Below, one piece after another: positions 20,886 through 34,138 of a stretch of DNA of 64,000 nt. Position 1 is the stretch's first letter, and each line of letters starts with the position of its first letter. Position numbers and translations under genes: made by a program. The stretch spans positions 35,063,366 through 35,127,365 of the forward strand of contig CAIIXF020000001.1 in assembly GCA_903813345.2 (NCBI GenBank). The letters run 5' to 3'. The notes beneath the pieces were generated by a model. It did not search any database. It saw only the letters and a program-made list of their open reading frames with translations, and had not been told where the DNA came from. Origin of the DNA: Owenia fusiformis. Taxonomy: Eukaryota > Annelida > Polychaeta > Sabellida > Oweniidae.

Positions 20886-21015
20886 ACGATTAAGCCAAGC
20901 AAATGGCAGCTGACCTGTTCAAAGTACTTTTAGTACTAACATGGGCCATGGGCTTTCAACTAGAATGCATGGGCTTTCAATTATTTTGGAAACAATATTA
21001 TACTAAATAGATTAC

Positions 21016-22229
21016 TAGAATCTGAACACAAATTCTCGGTATAAGTTCATATGGTGTTCTATGTCATCCATCCTGCTAGGTTACATTGTGGAACTCAGCC
21101 AAACACGACAATGAAGGCAACAACATGTTGATGTTGATCTTAGCAGAATTTTTGGAAATTTAGATAGATCTAGTCCATTTATACGTTTTATTGGCAAAGT
21201 ACTGTGTTTTGAAAATGCTTACCTAAAAATCATCCATTCTTCGAGGAGAAAAGTTAGAGACCAATAAAGTAACGTTTTTAAGGCAAAGTATCGTGTTTTA
21301 AGAATGCCTTCATAAAAAAATCATACATTCCGGCTTTTGTGGGGAAAAGTTAAAGTCCAATAAAGTAACGTTTTATTGGCAAAGTACTGTGTTTTGAAAA
21401 TGCTTAATACAAAATCATCCATTCTTCGAGGAGAAAAGTTAAAGTCCAATAAAGTAACGTTTTTAAGGCAAAGTAACGTGTTTTAAGAATGCCTACATAA
21501 AGGCCTACAAAAATCATCCATTCTTCGTAGAGTATGGTTAAGTATCATACATAAATGCCTACATAAAACATCATCTATAGTCATGTTTGACTTTCCATAA
21601 TAACAAAACGAAAAAAACGGTACTTTTAAAATGTCAATATTTTCTGTCCCTATATCTTGACACTGTTGTCCATTTAGCAAGCTCACGTGACTGACATGCA
21701 TGTCTACAAGGAAAACGGAAGTAAATATTTTGGAAAATGTTTTCCGAGCATTTGCTACTGATTATAGAAGGCCCAACGAACGAAACTGCTAAATTGTATT
21801 TCGTGCCTAACAGGCCCAGTACGCAATGAAAGAAACTGCTAAATTTTTTTTAGTCTGATTATTGATCTATTGATTCATAAAGACCTGAAATGATGCATTC
21901 AAATAAGACCGCCTCCTAAATGAAAACACTACACATAAAGTGGTGAAAAACAACGAACTAAAGTTGAAAGATCGCAACTTTCGCTACTTTGTTCAATTCC
22001 GGAAGTCTCCAAGGGGCTGCAGAAGAAGAAGAAATGGGAAATTTTTACGATTTAGATTTTATAACCTCAGAATACTGCCTTCATTGTCGTGTTTGGCTGC
22101 GTTCCACAATGTAACCAGTAGCAGGATGGATGACATAGAACAAACTGCTAAGTAGACACACAGTAACATTTCACTATTTCGCTATTTTCACCATATGAAC
22201 TTATACCGAGAATTTGTGTTCAGATTCTA
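21016..22229. mobile_element. Non-autonomous DNA element with ~100 bp TIRs and an internal tandem array
   Basis: The left arm 21016-21117 (TAGAATCTGAACAC... then GGTTACATTGTGGAAC...) is the reverse complement of 22082-22143 plus 22189-22229. A ~45-bp insertion (22144-22188) splits the right arm. No transposase frame was found. Target duplications are not evident. The interior contains the tandem array listed separately. Confidence 0.65.
21184..21542. repeat. Tandem array, four units in an alternating A-B-A-B pattern
   Basis: Units start at 21184, 21273, 21369 and 21458 (lengths 89, 96, 89 and about 84 bp). Each carries CGTTTT..., GGCAAAGTA, GTGTTTT and AAAATCATCCATTC. Units 1 and 3 share TTATTGG and TTTGAAAATGCTT, while units 2 and 4 share TTAAGG and TTTAAGAATGCC. 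The array is thus a duplicated ~185-bp dimer. Confidence 0.75.
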
Positions 22230-22320
22230 AGCATCTAAGGTAAGTAAAACTAGATGAACAACTGAGTCAATAGTGATAAATAGGCCAACACGAATTGGCA
22301 GAATTGAAATAGACTGCCAT

Positions 22321-22391
22321 CTTGTTTCCAGTCCGCTTAAATAATCTATGCTCCAGCTTTCGCCAGAAATGTACTTGACGTCCGTGGCTTT
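22321..22391 (-). repeat. Second arm of the inverted pair (partner 19481-19560)
   Basis: The reverse complement matches 19481-19560 over about 70 bp with few mismatches. Read on the minus strand the frame is open and contains ISGESWSIDYLSGLET. The partner reads similarly with a stop. It may be a fragment of an unrecognised coding sequence. Confidence 0.5.
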
Positions 22392-23178
22392 TGTAATGAT
22401 TGTAAGTCTTGTCGTCACTGTTTTGGTTTGGACTCTATACAACGTGTGTCTCGCCTCTTTTAAATGTTAACCAATCTGATAGTACAGCATTTGATCGCCC
22501 TATAGGCCGCTAGAAAATCGTGATGGCTGAAACCATAGGCCAAGGGAAAAGTACTGATTGAGCTCAATTGTATTGTTCCCTTGACCTACAGTGCTGATAC
22601 AAATTAATTGATAAGTCGTATAGTTAGCATTTTTTCTTGAATTTTAACATTTAATGTCCCAAACACAAACAAACTGCAGAAAAGTATATACCGTAAATCA
22701 TATTTACCAAAATGAGTGTCTCCAAGGCTTCATACCAGCTTATGCAAAATGCATTTGTCACAAGTTTGAGCTGAAATTTCACTAAAATGAAGTGAGGGTA
22801 ATCTCCGCCAGCTTTGTTCATTGTGGTCAGCTTTTAATGGTAAGTGCTCAGAAGCAAATAATTCTTCTTTATCCAATTTACGTGTTAGTGTACTTAACAC
22901 GATGGCACTTTAATGCTCCCTTTGGTCACTAGATACATTGGTTTCACTGTGTACTATAACATCACTTGTACTTTTCACTAATACTTGTTTTGATTGACTT
23001 TTTGAGAGTGCGCATTTTTGACATTAGTTATTGTTATCTGAAAGAGTAATAATTCATGTGCGCAAAATAATCTGATTGGTTTAAACTTTAATGTGCATGT
23101 GCACGATGTGTGCCATGTTTTTTTAAGTGCTTTCGTTTGGTATCATGGAATTTGTGTTTCAGTGTAACTTCCGCAAAA
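22392..23178. other. Presumed 5' flank of the SLC22 gene
   Basis: No coding sequence or repeat is recognised. It lies directly upstream of the SLC22 start codon and presumably contains the promoter and 5' UTR. No convincing TATA box or other defined element was identified. Confidence 0.3.
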
Positions 23179-26100
23179 ATGGCGGACCAATTTTTGTCAG
23201 AATTAACAGGTAAAATCACTTCAAAATTGACTAATGGCGGAAAGTTCATTTTATTTTAGCATTGACAACTTTTATCAGAAGATTGTTCTATAGTTTCATC
23301 AGGGTGCCATTGATGAAGTTGACACTTTTTCATGCATTTTTTGTGCATCTACAAGCACTGTGCCGTGTAATTTATTATTTCTTTTTTACATGTATATTGA
23401 TAGAAAATGTATAATGTATTTGTTGAGAAATTATATGCTTGTATGAGGTACATGTATCAAAAAAAGTGAGGGAATTTTGTGCTGTGGCAACTGCTTCTGA
23501 CTCACAATAAACTAGTTGCAAATAATGATTTGTCCATGTGTTTGCATAACAACTTTTCCATGTGACTTTCCATGTGGGTTGGGTCGAAAAAGAAAAGATT
23601 GCATATAGAAAAAGAATGAAAAATAAAAGCTGATTTGACATGACTCTACATTATTCACTGATTTCAAGATTTGCAAAACCATACTTTTTCTCACAGTAGA
23701 CTAAAAATTTATAAAATCTGCACTCTATGTTGTTTCAATAATGAAATTTTGGATTTCTCAAAGAGTTATTAAAACATGTTCAGTTTATTGCTCCATAAAA
23801 TGATATGATAATATAATACTTGATCAATATCCATCCTGGAAATACTTAAAGCCATAAAATGATGGTAACAGATATATATGAAATCCTGATAACTACCAGG
23901 AATGATTTTATTTGCATTTTATAGTTTCATTATTGAAGTAATAAGTTCTTAGTATCACAAATGATAGGAATGTGAGCTCATTTAATGTAGCTTTAATATT
24001 ACAGTTTTTTATTTTGTATGTATATTAAGGTACCGTGTTAGATCAAGTCGTCAAAAAAGTTGTTTGAAATTTTGAAAAGCTTCAATTTTTTTTTATTTGT
24101 GTCATTTTTATGTCACCACCACAAGGGTGACATACTGTTATTGTCTACAACTTATTTTGGACAGAGTTCAATTTGGCGGGTGGTGGTCTGCCTCTGTAAT
24201 AAATGGCAGGTGGTGATATTTTGCATGTTAATGCCTTGTTAGATATTCTATAAGCTTTGCTGGGAGGTCTTGGCATTGCCATTGCAGTATCAATTTAAAC
24301 TTATAATTCATTGTTTGAATCAACTGTTCACCATTTCCAGATGCAGATTTAAAACAACTGTTGTCAACATTGCAGCCAGAAGTTCTATTATGGCAGTTGA
24401 TTATGAAGGTTACCTGAAAAATGTTGGTGAGTTATGTGATTTGCTATAAGTTCTAATGGTTTGTTACAAATCCTCTTCCTCTGAGCGTAAGGCTTCAAAA
24501 TTCATAATATCTTTGTTATCCTAAGAAGGAGGTATGGATCCTGGATACCTGCTGAGGGGGGTCCTAATCATATACATGTACTATAATGATGAAAGATTTT
24601 AATTTATACTTCGGACTTGGCTGTGAGACAACAGGAAAAGTTTTGGGCTGTTGTGGAAACATTTCCACTTTTAAATGTACACTCAATTTCTATTTATTCA
24701 TTTTTCCAAAATGCTTCATAAAGAAGCAATTGAAATCATGATACATACACGATGATAAATCAACGTGTGTATTGTACGATTTTATTCATAATAAACTAAT
24801 GCTCTTATGGCAACAACTATCTCTGCCACTTTCAAGCATCTTTAAAAGGGTAGCTGTATTACGCATAATCAATGCATCCAATGAGAACCTTAATAGCTTG
24901 TCACCAATAGGAAATAACATCCACATAGCAGAAGCATATGACCTTGATAGCTATTATATAGAATGATGACTCATGGATTTGAATTACCTAAAGTAAAATG
25001 GAAAAATATTGTTAAAACAAAGTGCACCAAATTGAAATACGAAAATGGCAAATGGACATACTATCAAAAAAACTTTATATGTTTAGGATTGAATCCCCAA
25101 TATTTAAACCCATTATATGGTGGCATATTGCAAAATCAGACCCAACAGTCTTAAAGTGTTGCAGAACCATAATTAAATTGGTTATTGGAGAGGGAAATAT
25201 TATGGTAAATGTAAACAAATGGACAAATGGTAGGACTTCTAATAAATGTAAAGTATGTAACCTAGAACCTGAAACTCTGAGTCACATGATCCTAAGATGC
25301 CCTGGCCATAATGAGGATTGGGCTGCAATCCTAAGAATTCTTAAATCTGTTGTTAATACATCACAGGATGCCCCCAATGATATCCTTGTGGGCTGGATAT
25401 TTGGAGCCTGTGATTTATTCACTGGTGTTGAAAGGGGGAGGGTGTAGGGGGCCCCCTAAATGAAAAAAAATTAAAAAAATCATATTGTGTTTTATATTAT
25501 ATTGCATTGTACTGTGTTCTCTATCCCTTTCAGGACACTTCGGTTGGACACAGTTAAGAATATGGTTCCTTGTAAGTCTTGCAGAGATCCCTGCATCATG
25601 GGCTATTATGATAATGGTGTTTATTGCTGCCAAACCAAACTGGACTTGTATGGATAATATCAACCCTGACTCTGACTCAGATCTGACATACAGTGCTGCT
25701 AACACAAGTTCAGCCTTAATATTATCATCATCATCAGCACAAAATGTTTCATTTGGGAAAATATCTTCCTGTTCTACTGCTAAGCAGTGTATGAATCTCA
25801 CCTATGAAAGTGACAAATCATCCATTGTGACTGAGGTAAGTAATATTATTTACTTTGAATGACATATTCAATTTTCCTGGATTTTCCCGTGATAATTTTT
25901 CTAAAATAGGTTGATTTACTCATCTAAGAATCGCAATTCTAAGGTTAAACTGCAGTCCGTATCCGTAATGATCTTCTTGATGTATGTTGATGAAGTTACA
26001 TAAATCCAATTGGAAAATTGGAAATATTCAACAAATAAAGTAAAGTGAATTTTATCCCAGTTTTTAGTAAACTGCTTAAGTGTATCTCAGGGGGGATTAT

Positions 26101-29100
26101 TCCCCAGAGTTCAAAGATGACGTACGCTTATATAATGTAAACCTGTATTGAGACCTCTGATTGGTCCAAATCGATAAACCAAAAAGGCGGATTCAAAATT
26201 TTCTAATAACGCTTCGGATAATATTCTGTTAATACCTGGCGTGTTAACCAATATCATAGCTTGTTATTTCACATCAGGACAAAGAATGTTGTAAGGAATA
26301 TGCTTAAATCGATTAAAACATCACTACAACGCATTATATTCGAAAACTAACTGGTGAGAATTTGGGCAAACGAAGGTGGTACGCAAGAAACGTAACATGT
26401 CAGTCATCGCTAAAGCTCTGGTGCTTTCTAGCCTGCCAAATCCTGCAACTGCCATCTATTTATATATCTACATGTATATAAAAAGTTTTATTTTCTATTT
26501 GAAATCAATTCAGTTCCATTTTTTCTGAAGATATCGATACTGCTATATTAGCAAGATTATGAAATTTTGGCATCATGCAGTATCCAGGAAGAGGGGGAGA
26601 AACCTCAGGGTTCAAAGATGACATATGCTTATAATATAAATCTGTATTGAGATGACATTGTCGCTGATTGGTTTAGCGAGTCGATCGTTGATTGGTTTAA
26701 AACTAGGTCAATTTGAAAACTTTGAAAACCAAGATGCAGGGAAGTATAAATATACGTACTTATGGGAAAGGAGGTGCGCGAAGGAGGAAATCGTATTTCA
26801 TCAATTGAATCATGGGGTTTTCCCTCCTCTTGTATCCAGGCTTCTGCATCGGAAATAGCAAATTTTTGTTAAAACATAGGCTTAGAGGGCAAATAATAAA
26901 CTTAAGTCGTGCACTGCTATCATTCTTTGAATGTTTTTAAGGTCATGTCCTTTATATCTTTTATTCCTTCAGTGGGACCTGATATGTGAGAAGAACTACG
27001 TTGGAGCCTTGATCACAACTATCCAGATGGGTGGTATGTTAGTAGGGGCCTGCATAGTTGGGCAGCTAGCTGATGTATGGGGCCGCAAGAAGACTTTTTA
27101 CACTGTATATACACTGATGATTCTATTGGGATTCTGCAGTGCTTTTGCTAATACATGGCAGTTATTTGCAGTTATCCGATTCTTCATAGGGGCTTGTCTA
27201 GCAGGTCAGACACAACCCTTAATTGCCTCCAGAGTATTGGGAAATATTAAAGTTCTAAAAAGGATGATTATTGTAATAGATCTGATAAGTAATCGATCTA
27301 CATTTGGTGCAGTATTTTTCATCTGCCTGAATACCTCGGGCCAATTATGTATTTGTACTACCTCTGATGAATTATTAGATTATTACTGATGGTATTCTTT
27401 AATATCATGTTCTTTTGTATACGTGTATATGTACAGTGTAGCATGATGATAATCTATGTTTTGTTTTTTATCGTAACCTTTGCGATCAGTTTGTTTACTT
27501 TTACTTCTAGGGCTACTTGTTGTGAACTTTGTCTTACCCATGGAGTTTGTTGGCCCACGCTGGAGGGTGTTGTTTGCCATGCAGTTCTGGTGTGTGGGCA
27601 TCATGCTTCTACCCCTCCCTGCATACTTTATCTCTAATTGGAGACATCTTTGTATGGCTACCTCCCTCCCAGGTCTTCTGCTTCTTGCTACATGGTGGTA
27701 TGTAAAATTCTAGATCTACACTATATATTAATGGGATTTTCTCGTTAAAAGATCTGTCCAGTTTTCAATTATTCATAAGTATGTGTAGCAAAATAGTTCT
27801 CATGAAGAAAATATTTCTGATATTGATACTGATAATTGTTGCATCAACCACATGGACACATTAAGGTTGTTCGCCGGGACAAACAAGTGGACTGTGATGC
27901 AAAATTTTGTATCTGAGTTGTCACATAGAAATGGCATGACTTTTTGCATATTTAGACTGTAACTGTTCCTAAGAACTAGAGGAAGGCACCACTATGTATA
28001 AATTGAGTGATCACAGTGAACTTAAATTGTTTCATTTTTCACATGGACACATTTAGGTTAGTTCCCGAGAGTCCTCGCTGGCTGGCAATGCAGGGGAGAG
28101 TAGAGGAGGCAGGACATGTCCTACAGTGGCTTGCTGACTCTAACAATGTCAAGACATTCACTGTTGATTATGACATCCTCAAACAAGTAGCAAAGGTAAA
28201 TATTTCATTTTACAATATCTTTAACAAAGGTTTGTTAAGTAGTGAATTCTGAATTTCTGTTTGATAGAACTTCTGGCTACCAATCAAACAATCAAGGGAG
28301 GCTGACTAAGTAATTGCATACACAGCCTAAAAATGCAAGTATATACAATCATGTAGTTAAGTACATTGGCCTACAATGAGGGCAGGTGTTTTGAACTGGG
28401 GATATGGACATGTAATATGAAGAAACATCTGGAAAAATGCCACTCAGTCAATTATACCCTGGTGAGATCACTGTTATTATGCACCATTCAAAAGTTTGCA
28501 TGAGACCCCCCCCCCCATGGTGGCATGGATTGGGAATTTGACAAAAAACTTTTGACCTGTCTAATTCCTTACCCCGGAGCCAAATAAATGTGGCAATGTC
28601 CCTACCCTTGGAGCAATAAATCTGGTCAAATACTCACGACCCCCTGGTCCTTCCACCATTTGAAATCTAGTTTAAACATCAAATTTCCTTGTTAGTAGAC
28701 TAATGCTTGTGAATTGTGAGGGATACACATGCAGTACTTTGTTTATCACTGGTGATCCACTCGATTACGCTGGTTACCGAAACGGTTCATTTTGGTAACA
28801 AAATATTGGAACATCGAATGTGTGATTTTTCTTTTTTCATTATTTCACACGTTGTAGGCAGATTGTTTTATCATTTATACGCTCAGGTCCTATCAATACA
28901 TTTTGTTTAGTACATAGCAATGTAAGCTCTAAAGGGAGCCATTGTTTAATTTTATTTAATAAAGCACTTACAATAGGACATTCATACAGAAGATGTCAAA
29001 TCATTTCTACTTATAAAAAGCTTAAGATATACTCTCTAGGTTTTGCTGAAAAATACAGTTATTAAGTTTCAAGTTTTGCCACTAGATATCTGTAGAGATG

Positions 29101-32100
29101 TTGGAATTGTTTATGATTGGCACCATACTCACAACTTCTTTTCACTTGGCACCTTTTTAGGTAGATCCCAACTATGGCATTAATGGTTGAGAAATAGGAA
29201 CCAGCCATAGTTTCTCCTGATGACCATGTGAAATATTGTGTCTATGAATTATAACATCAGCTCTCAAGATGGATGTTGATTGTTGACTCTTTGTAATGTT
29301 TATAGACTTTGAGACTGGATTTTGTCTGTCCCACTCATCATTTGAGATTGAATAAATATTAGAATAGTATCTATAACTAGTTAAGTTTTGATGTTATGCA
29401 TATCTTGCTTATCAATTTATCTAAGATATCCTATGATACAAAGGGTGTCTCCATCTATCTGTCCATTTCTTGTCTTCATAGTAGCTCAAATAGATCATCT
29501 GAACAGTTCTGAAATTGAGGTCCCATGGGACCACCTAACCATGTGACATGAAATCTTTGTTACATACCAATAAAAAATAAAGAAAAACAGTCCGATGTGT
29601 ATGTGAAAAAGTGTATGTGAAAAACTAAGGTCTAATAATTCATGTAAATATGCAAAATCATACTAGTAATATCATATCTATGTAAAATTATATCTCATAA
29701 ATTCTCTCCGGCTGCATGCTCAAACCTTCTTTCTGACTGGACTATTGATATTTTTAAATTGGCAGTTTAATTCCTATGCATCTATGAATCAAGTGCAAGA
29801 TTCTGACTCTTACAAATGCAGTGTTAATTTTATTAATTTGACTTTACCAGGTGGAGCGTGACAAAGTATCAACAGTAAGAGCTTACAGTTACTGGGATTT
29901 ATGCCGCACCCCTACTCTGGCTAAAGTCACTGCCATACTTGGCTATGCCTGGTAAGTCTTAGGAAATTAACTCGTCAGTCTTCCATTGACTATACATGTA
30001 CATATAAAAAAAAATTTCCCTGGTTTCTGCTGGCAAAAACATTTAAAGCAGAATAAGAGATATGAGAGGTGACAAAATTGCAAGCAACATATACATACAA
30101 TTGACCTACCAATCTGTTCTTTACAATACCAAATACAGTACATGTGTCTCTCAAATAGATCCACAATATATTAAAAATTGGTATTTTTAAGTATTTTTAA
30201 AAGGTTTCAAAGTCCAAAAGTGGGAGAAAAATGTATAGATTTTTCCAAATAATGAAAATGGTTACCATATTGATATAATATTGAAAAAATAGTTTTCCTG
30301 AAATAAAGTATTTTGTTTAGCCTTTGTTTAGCATGTAAAAATGTTGAGGTTTGTTTGAATAAAGTATATTTTTGAAAGTACATGTGACAATTGACAAGGA
30401 ATGACACAAGCCCAAATTATTCTAAAATTGAAACAATTTTTGTAAATGCTGTCCACTGGACAAAAGCTACTGATCATAATGAATAAATATATTGTAATAT
30501 GGATGTCACTGATCTGTGGTCTGAATATGACAAATAAGTGTAACATATTAAAATGATGTGTCAACCAGATTATACATTGACAGCTTATTAGACAGTCATA
30601 ATGCATTTGTTAAACTTCATATTATACAAATATTTTGTCTATTGAGGGGAATATACATCATTCATGAGTAAATGTTCCTGGAGGGCAAAGGAAACACTAC
30701 TTTTGAAAGTGACAAGGTTTTCCCTGGAAATAGAATGAAATATTTGTTTTACAATTCACTGTTAATTTAATATGATGATTTTGTTCTTATCTAAAGGTCA
30801 AAGAAAACATGTCAATGTCAATAATCTGCAAAAGGCTTGTAAGCTCATTTAAAGCAAATAGGAATTCAAGGTGTGTTTTGTTTGTTTACAGGTTTGTGAA
30901 TAGCGCTGTCTACTATGGCTTGTCCCTCAATGTGAAACATTTATCTGGGAACAAATATCTCAATATTTTCATCTCTGGTGTTGTGGAAATCCCAGCTCTG
31001 CTTGCTGTCTATTTTATAGATGCTTTGTAAGTATTTTGTAGTTACCAGATTTTCTCTTAATAAAGCCCTTCCTTATATCACCCATGGACATTATTTCAAA
31101 AGAACATTCAAAATAATGTCAATTGGGTTTTATTTTGAGAAAAACAAGGATATTTAAAGTTCAGGTAAACACTTTCTCAGATGTATATTTGACACTCATT
31201 TTTGCTATTTCTAGATAAGCTGCTCCGTGTTTTGTTAATGAAACATGTATATCACATATATTTATTAAAATTATAACGCTACACAGCAGGATAAAACTAA
31301 ATACAGTTGGTCGTATCATAATAGCTGTCATTCAGATTCTATTTTGTTTAGCTGAAATCAAAGGTTAATCAATTAACAAAAAATGTCTGCCATTTTGGAT
31401 GAAACTAACTGCTATTTGCTTTATCCTGCTGTGGAACAGTGATATTTAAATGGAATAAATTCACATTTACTTGTGTTTAAGTGGAGGCGGTAGAAGAATC
31501 TCAATGTTTAGCTTCATGATGTTTTCCGGAGTGGCCTCTCTCTGTATACAGTTCATCAATATGGCAGGTACAGTATATAACCATTTTTATCCTACACTTA
31601 GTGTGCTAAATGTATAATAATAACATTAAAAAATGAATTTGATATCTATTGGCAAAATGAATAACCAGAGGATATCGCCACTATAACTCCGGAAAACCCA
31701 ATATGCGGAGGATATTGTGACAATTTACTCCGCTTGTTGATTTCCCGCCAAAGTGACTCTATTTGGCATGAAATTCACTTTCAATGGTATTATACATTTA
31801 GTACACTCCTTGTAATTGTAGGATAATGAGAACATCCTATGATTTTTTTCAGAACATCATTTTAATCTACTCGGTGATATTGATATATGCACTCGTTCGC
31901 TTTGCTCTCTCATGCAGATATCAATATCACCTTGTAGATAAAAATGATATTCCTCAAAATCATAAGATATCCTATAATTATCCCATGATACCACTACTTC
32001 CTGGTGAATAACACCCCGGAATATTTTTGATAGTGAAATAATCGTATTGTCCCACCCAATCCCACTCACAAAAATAGTATTCACCTTCCAATCCCGCTCA

Positions 32101-34039
32101 CTAAAATGGTATTCATCTCCTGGGAATTTTTGTCAAACAAAGCTTCCTATGACGTTCCGTTTGGTCGATATCGGGTGTTATAATGATGTTCTTATGTGAG
32201 AAACAATATTTTCCAAAGAAAATTGAAAATAGAGATTTTGAAACGAAAGAAGTATGAAGATTGTAAGCCTATTAAACATAGGGAATTGAAATTTCATCAT
32301 CATGCTCTGACACAGACAGTCAACATCATACAAATCTGAGCAATATGTGAATGCCCTGTGATGAACATAAGTATTGGGTATGGGTAGCCATCTATGTCAA
32401 CCTTCTTGATTATTTTTCAGGTAAATATGAAGAGCTTGAAGATGTGGTGACTGTGCTAGCCATGCTGGGCAAGTTTGGTGTCTCAGGGTCTTGGTCACTG
32501 GCTTATATTTATGCAGCCGAAGCATATCCCACCAATGCCAGGTAAGTTACTGTGAATTTATACAAACAATTTGAGTTTGGAGCACAAGAACAGGATACTA
32601 TGGCAGAACAATTAGTGGAGTGCATATGTACAACAAGAGAATATGTTTCAGCAGTTAAAAATTTGATTCTGTGAAGAATTTTATAATGCTACTCTATAAA
32701 TTCACAATTTTTCAAACAAAAAGTCCTTCAAAATCAACTTTTTGAGATTAAATTTTGATTACATTGGGTGATTGTTTAAACGCTGATGTTCTGTTACCCC
32801 AATTCATTCCTAACTCAGCTGGATCTGTAAGCATTGTCTTCTGCTGACTCCTTCCCATTATGGAACCCATAATGAAACACCAAGCAAGCATAAAGAAAGG
32901 CTTAGAGATGGTGGCAATGAGATGGTAGACTAATTTGGCAACCATGCAGCACCACTTCGCAACCATATCCATCTGAAGCCTCTCTCCGCCACTGTTGCAA
33001 TCTGCATACTTGCTCACTTCTACTTGATGGATGGCATTGCAAGGGATTTTAGCATCATATGCAATGTTAGGTGGGTGTCACCCTCCCTGTATAAACCAAA
33101 GTGGTTAAAACTTTGAGAAAATAGAGATGTATGATTTGTCCTGTTCTGGCTACTCTAAACACATTATACATAAAAATAAAATTATTTTGTGATTTTAGAA
33201 ATCTTGGAATAGGAGCTAACTCAATGATGGGTAGAGTTGGAGGCATGCTGGCCCCACAATTGGTCTTTCTGGTAAGTCCCATGTGCTTCTCAATGTCTTC
33301 TATTTATGGATGTCACTGTAGAATAATGCTTGTGATATGACTGGATATAAAGGAGCATTCTTCCATGATTCTTTTTTTGTCAATTTTGATATTACTTTGA
33401 GAACCGCATCCTTTGAGGAAGTTTAATTTGTTGTTAATTTTTTTTTTCAGTTATTTGATCTAGTATCTTTATATTATAACCATATTCATCTGTTTGACTT
33501 ATCATTCTAAACTGTAAATCCACTTGAACAGGTTCCTAAAGTTTAGAGCTTATGTACTTTAAGTGTTCAGTGCTCTATATTTTCATTTAAAAGCAGTTGA
33601 ATGTAGAACAGTAAAAGATGTTACTCTGAATGTGATATCAGAGATTGAGATAATGAATATAATCTCTAGTATCTACTATCTAGACAATATACATGTATAT
33701 ATTACAATTGTAACAAAACAACCATATTCATCTCTTTGACTTGAACATTTTGTATTCCAGGATAGTATCACAAAGTCACTCCCATTTGTTATATTTGGAG
33801 TGTTGGGGATCAGCAGTGCTCTGCTTTTACTTCTCCTCCCAGAGACAGCCAGGAAGCCCCTCCCTGATGCCATGCCCTCCTGGAGCTGGTGTAAAACACA
33901 AACTCCAGGAACTGTGGAAAGGAATGAACTAGATCAGTTAAATTCAGACTGTGGGGTACAGACTCATAAACTTCAGATTGACAATCAGGATGATATAAAT
34001 CCAGAACAGGTGTTGGTGAATGGAAATGCCATACTTTGA
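23179..34039 (+). CDS. SLC22-family organic ion transporter (11 exons)
   Basis: Exons: 23179-23209, 25534-25835, 26973-27204, 27511-27697, 28057-28195, 29851-29951, 30892-31026, 31482-31567, 32421-32541, 33199-33271, 33761-34039. All junctions are GT/AG and the phases agree, giving 1686 nt and 561 aa, the usual SLC22 length. The product should be a 12-helix major-facilitator plasma-membrane carrier for organic cations, anions or zwitterions. Seen: MADQFLSELTGHFGW start (ATG in AAAATGG context); TM1 at ~20-42; long first extracellular loop (~43-112) with cysteines and N-glycosylation sites (NWT, NTS, NVS, NLT); motif A GQLADVWGRKK after TM2; family signature PESPRWL at ~254-260; C-terminal LPETARKPLPD at ~495-505, matching the PETKG..LP block; a ~50-residue cytoplasmic tail. 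Substrate and subfamily (OCT, OCTN or OAT) cannot be told. Intron 1 (2.3 kb) holds a LINE tail and a possible extra exon. A mariner MITE starts 100 bp after the stop. Confidence 0.93.
24341..24426 (+). other. Possible alternative (stop-introducing) exon in SLC22 intron 1
   Basis: An acceptor TTTCCAG|AT and a donor G|GTGAGT frame 86 nt. Joined to exon 1 it stays open in the same phase (DADLKQLLSTLQPEVLLWQ...) and then stops at TGA 24415-24417. Use of this exon would truncate the transporter after about 36 residues. It could be a poison exon, an exon of another transcript, or chance. Confidence 0.3.
24770..25445 (+). pseudogene. LINE C-terminal fragment in SLC22 intron 1
   Basis: Frames with shifts encode a LINE ORF2 tail: HNKLMLLWQQLSLPLSSIF near 24780, then from about 25030 IESPIFKPIIWWHIAKSDPT and later CKVCNLEPETLSHMILRCPG, a cysteine-histidine tail common in non-LTR elements. 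Frame breaks near 24966 and 25080 and the missing RT make it a dead 5'-truncated copy in the sense orientation. Confidence 0.6.
26095..26720. repeat. Direct repeat pair in SLC22 intron 2
   Basis: The segment around 26106-26160 (GTTCAAAGATGACGTA, then CCTGTATTGAGAC) recurs at 26607-26660 (GTTCAAAGATGACATA, then TCTGTATTGAGAT). Both are followed by a CTGATTGGT motif. The spacing is about 500 bp. It may be one dispersed repeat duplicated or two ends of an unrecognised element. Confidence 0.45.
28739..28870 (+). repeat. Dispersed repeat copy (family also at 4290-4410)
   Basis: ATCACTGGTGATCCAC, GATTACGCTGGTTACCGA and AACGGTTC, then TTTTGGTAACAAAAT, matches 4293-4355 and continues in a T-rich stretch ending GTTGTAGGCA in both. 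The copy lacks the foldback arms present at 4.4-4.7 kb. Confidence 0.65.
30040..30475. repeat. ~400 bp dispersed repeat (second copy 39475-39840)
   Basis: Shared landmarks in order: GGTGACAAAATTRCAAGCAA, CAATTGACCTACCAATCT, CCAAATAATRARAATGG, GGAATGACAYAAGC and ATTCTAAAATTGAAA. The partner lies in intron 1 of the neighbouring Ig gene. Both copies are intronic and noncoding. The class is unknown. Confidence 0.6.
31818..31990. repeat. Foldback hairpin in SLC22 intron 8
   Basis: 31821-31888 and 31919-31985 are imperfect reverse complements (GGTGATATTGATAT facing ATATCAATATCACC) around a 30-bp loop. It is a small MITE-like hairpin with no coding content. Confidence 0.65.
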
Positions 34040-34138
34040 TGTCAGTCAATTTAGGGAATTTTTAATCATTAAATATTTATTTATAATTACTGCATTCAAT
34101 TGTGGTATACATGTAAAACATGTTGTTGTGTACATGTA

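Noticed and set aside
32748-33017. 89-codon minus-strand frame in SLC22 intron 9
   Set aside because: No recognisable domain or conserved motif; antisense within an intron.
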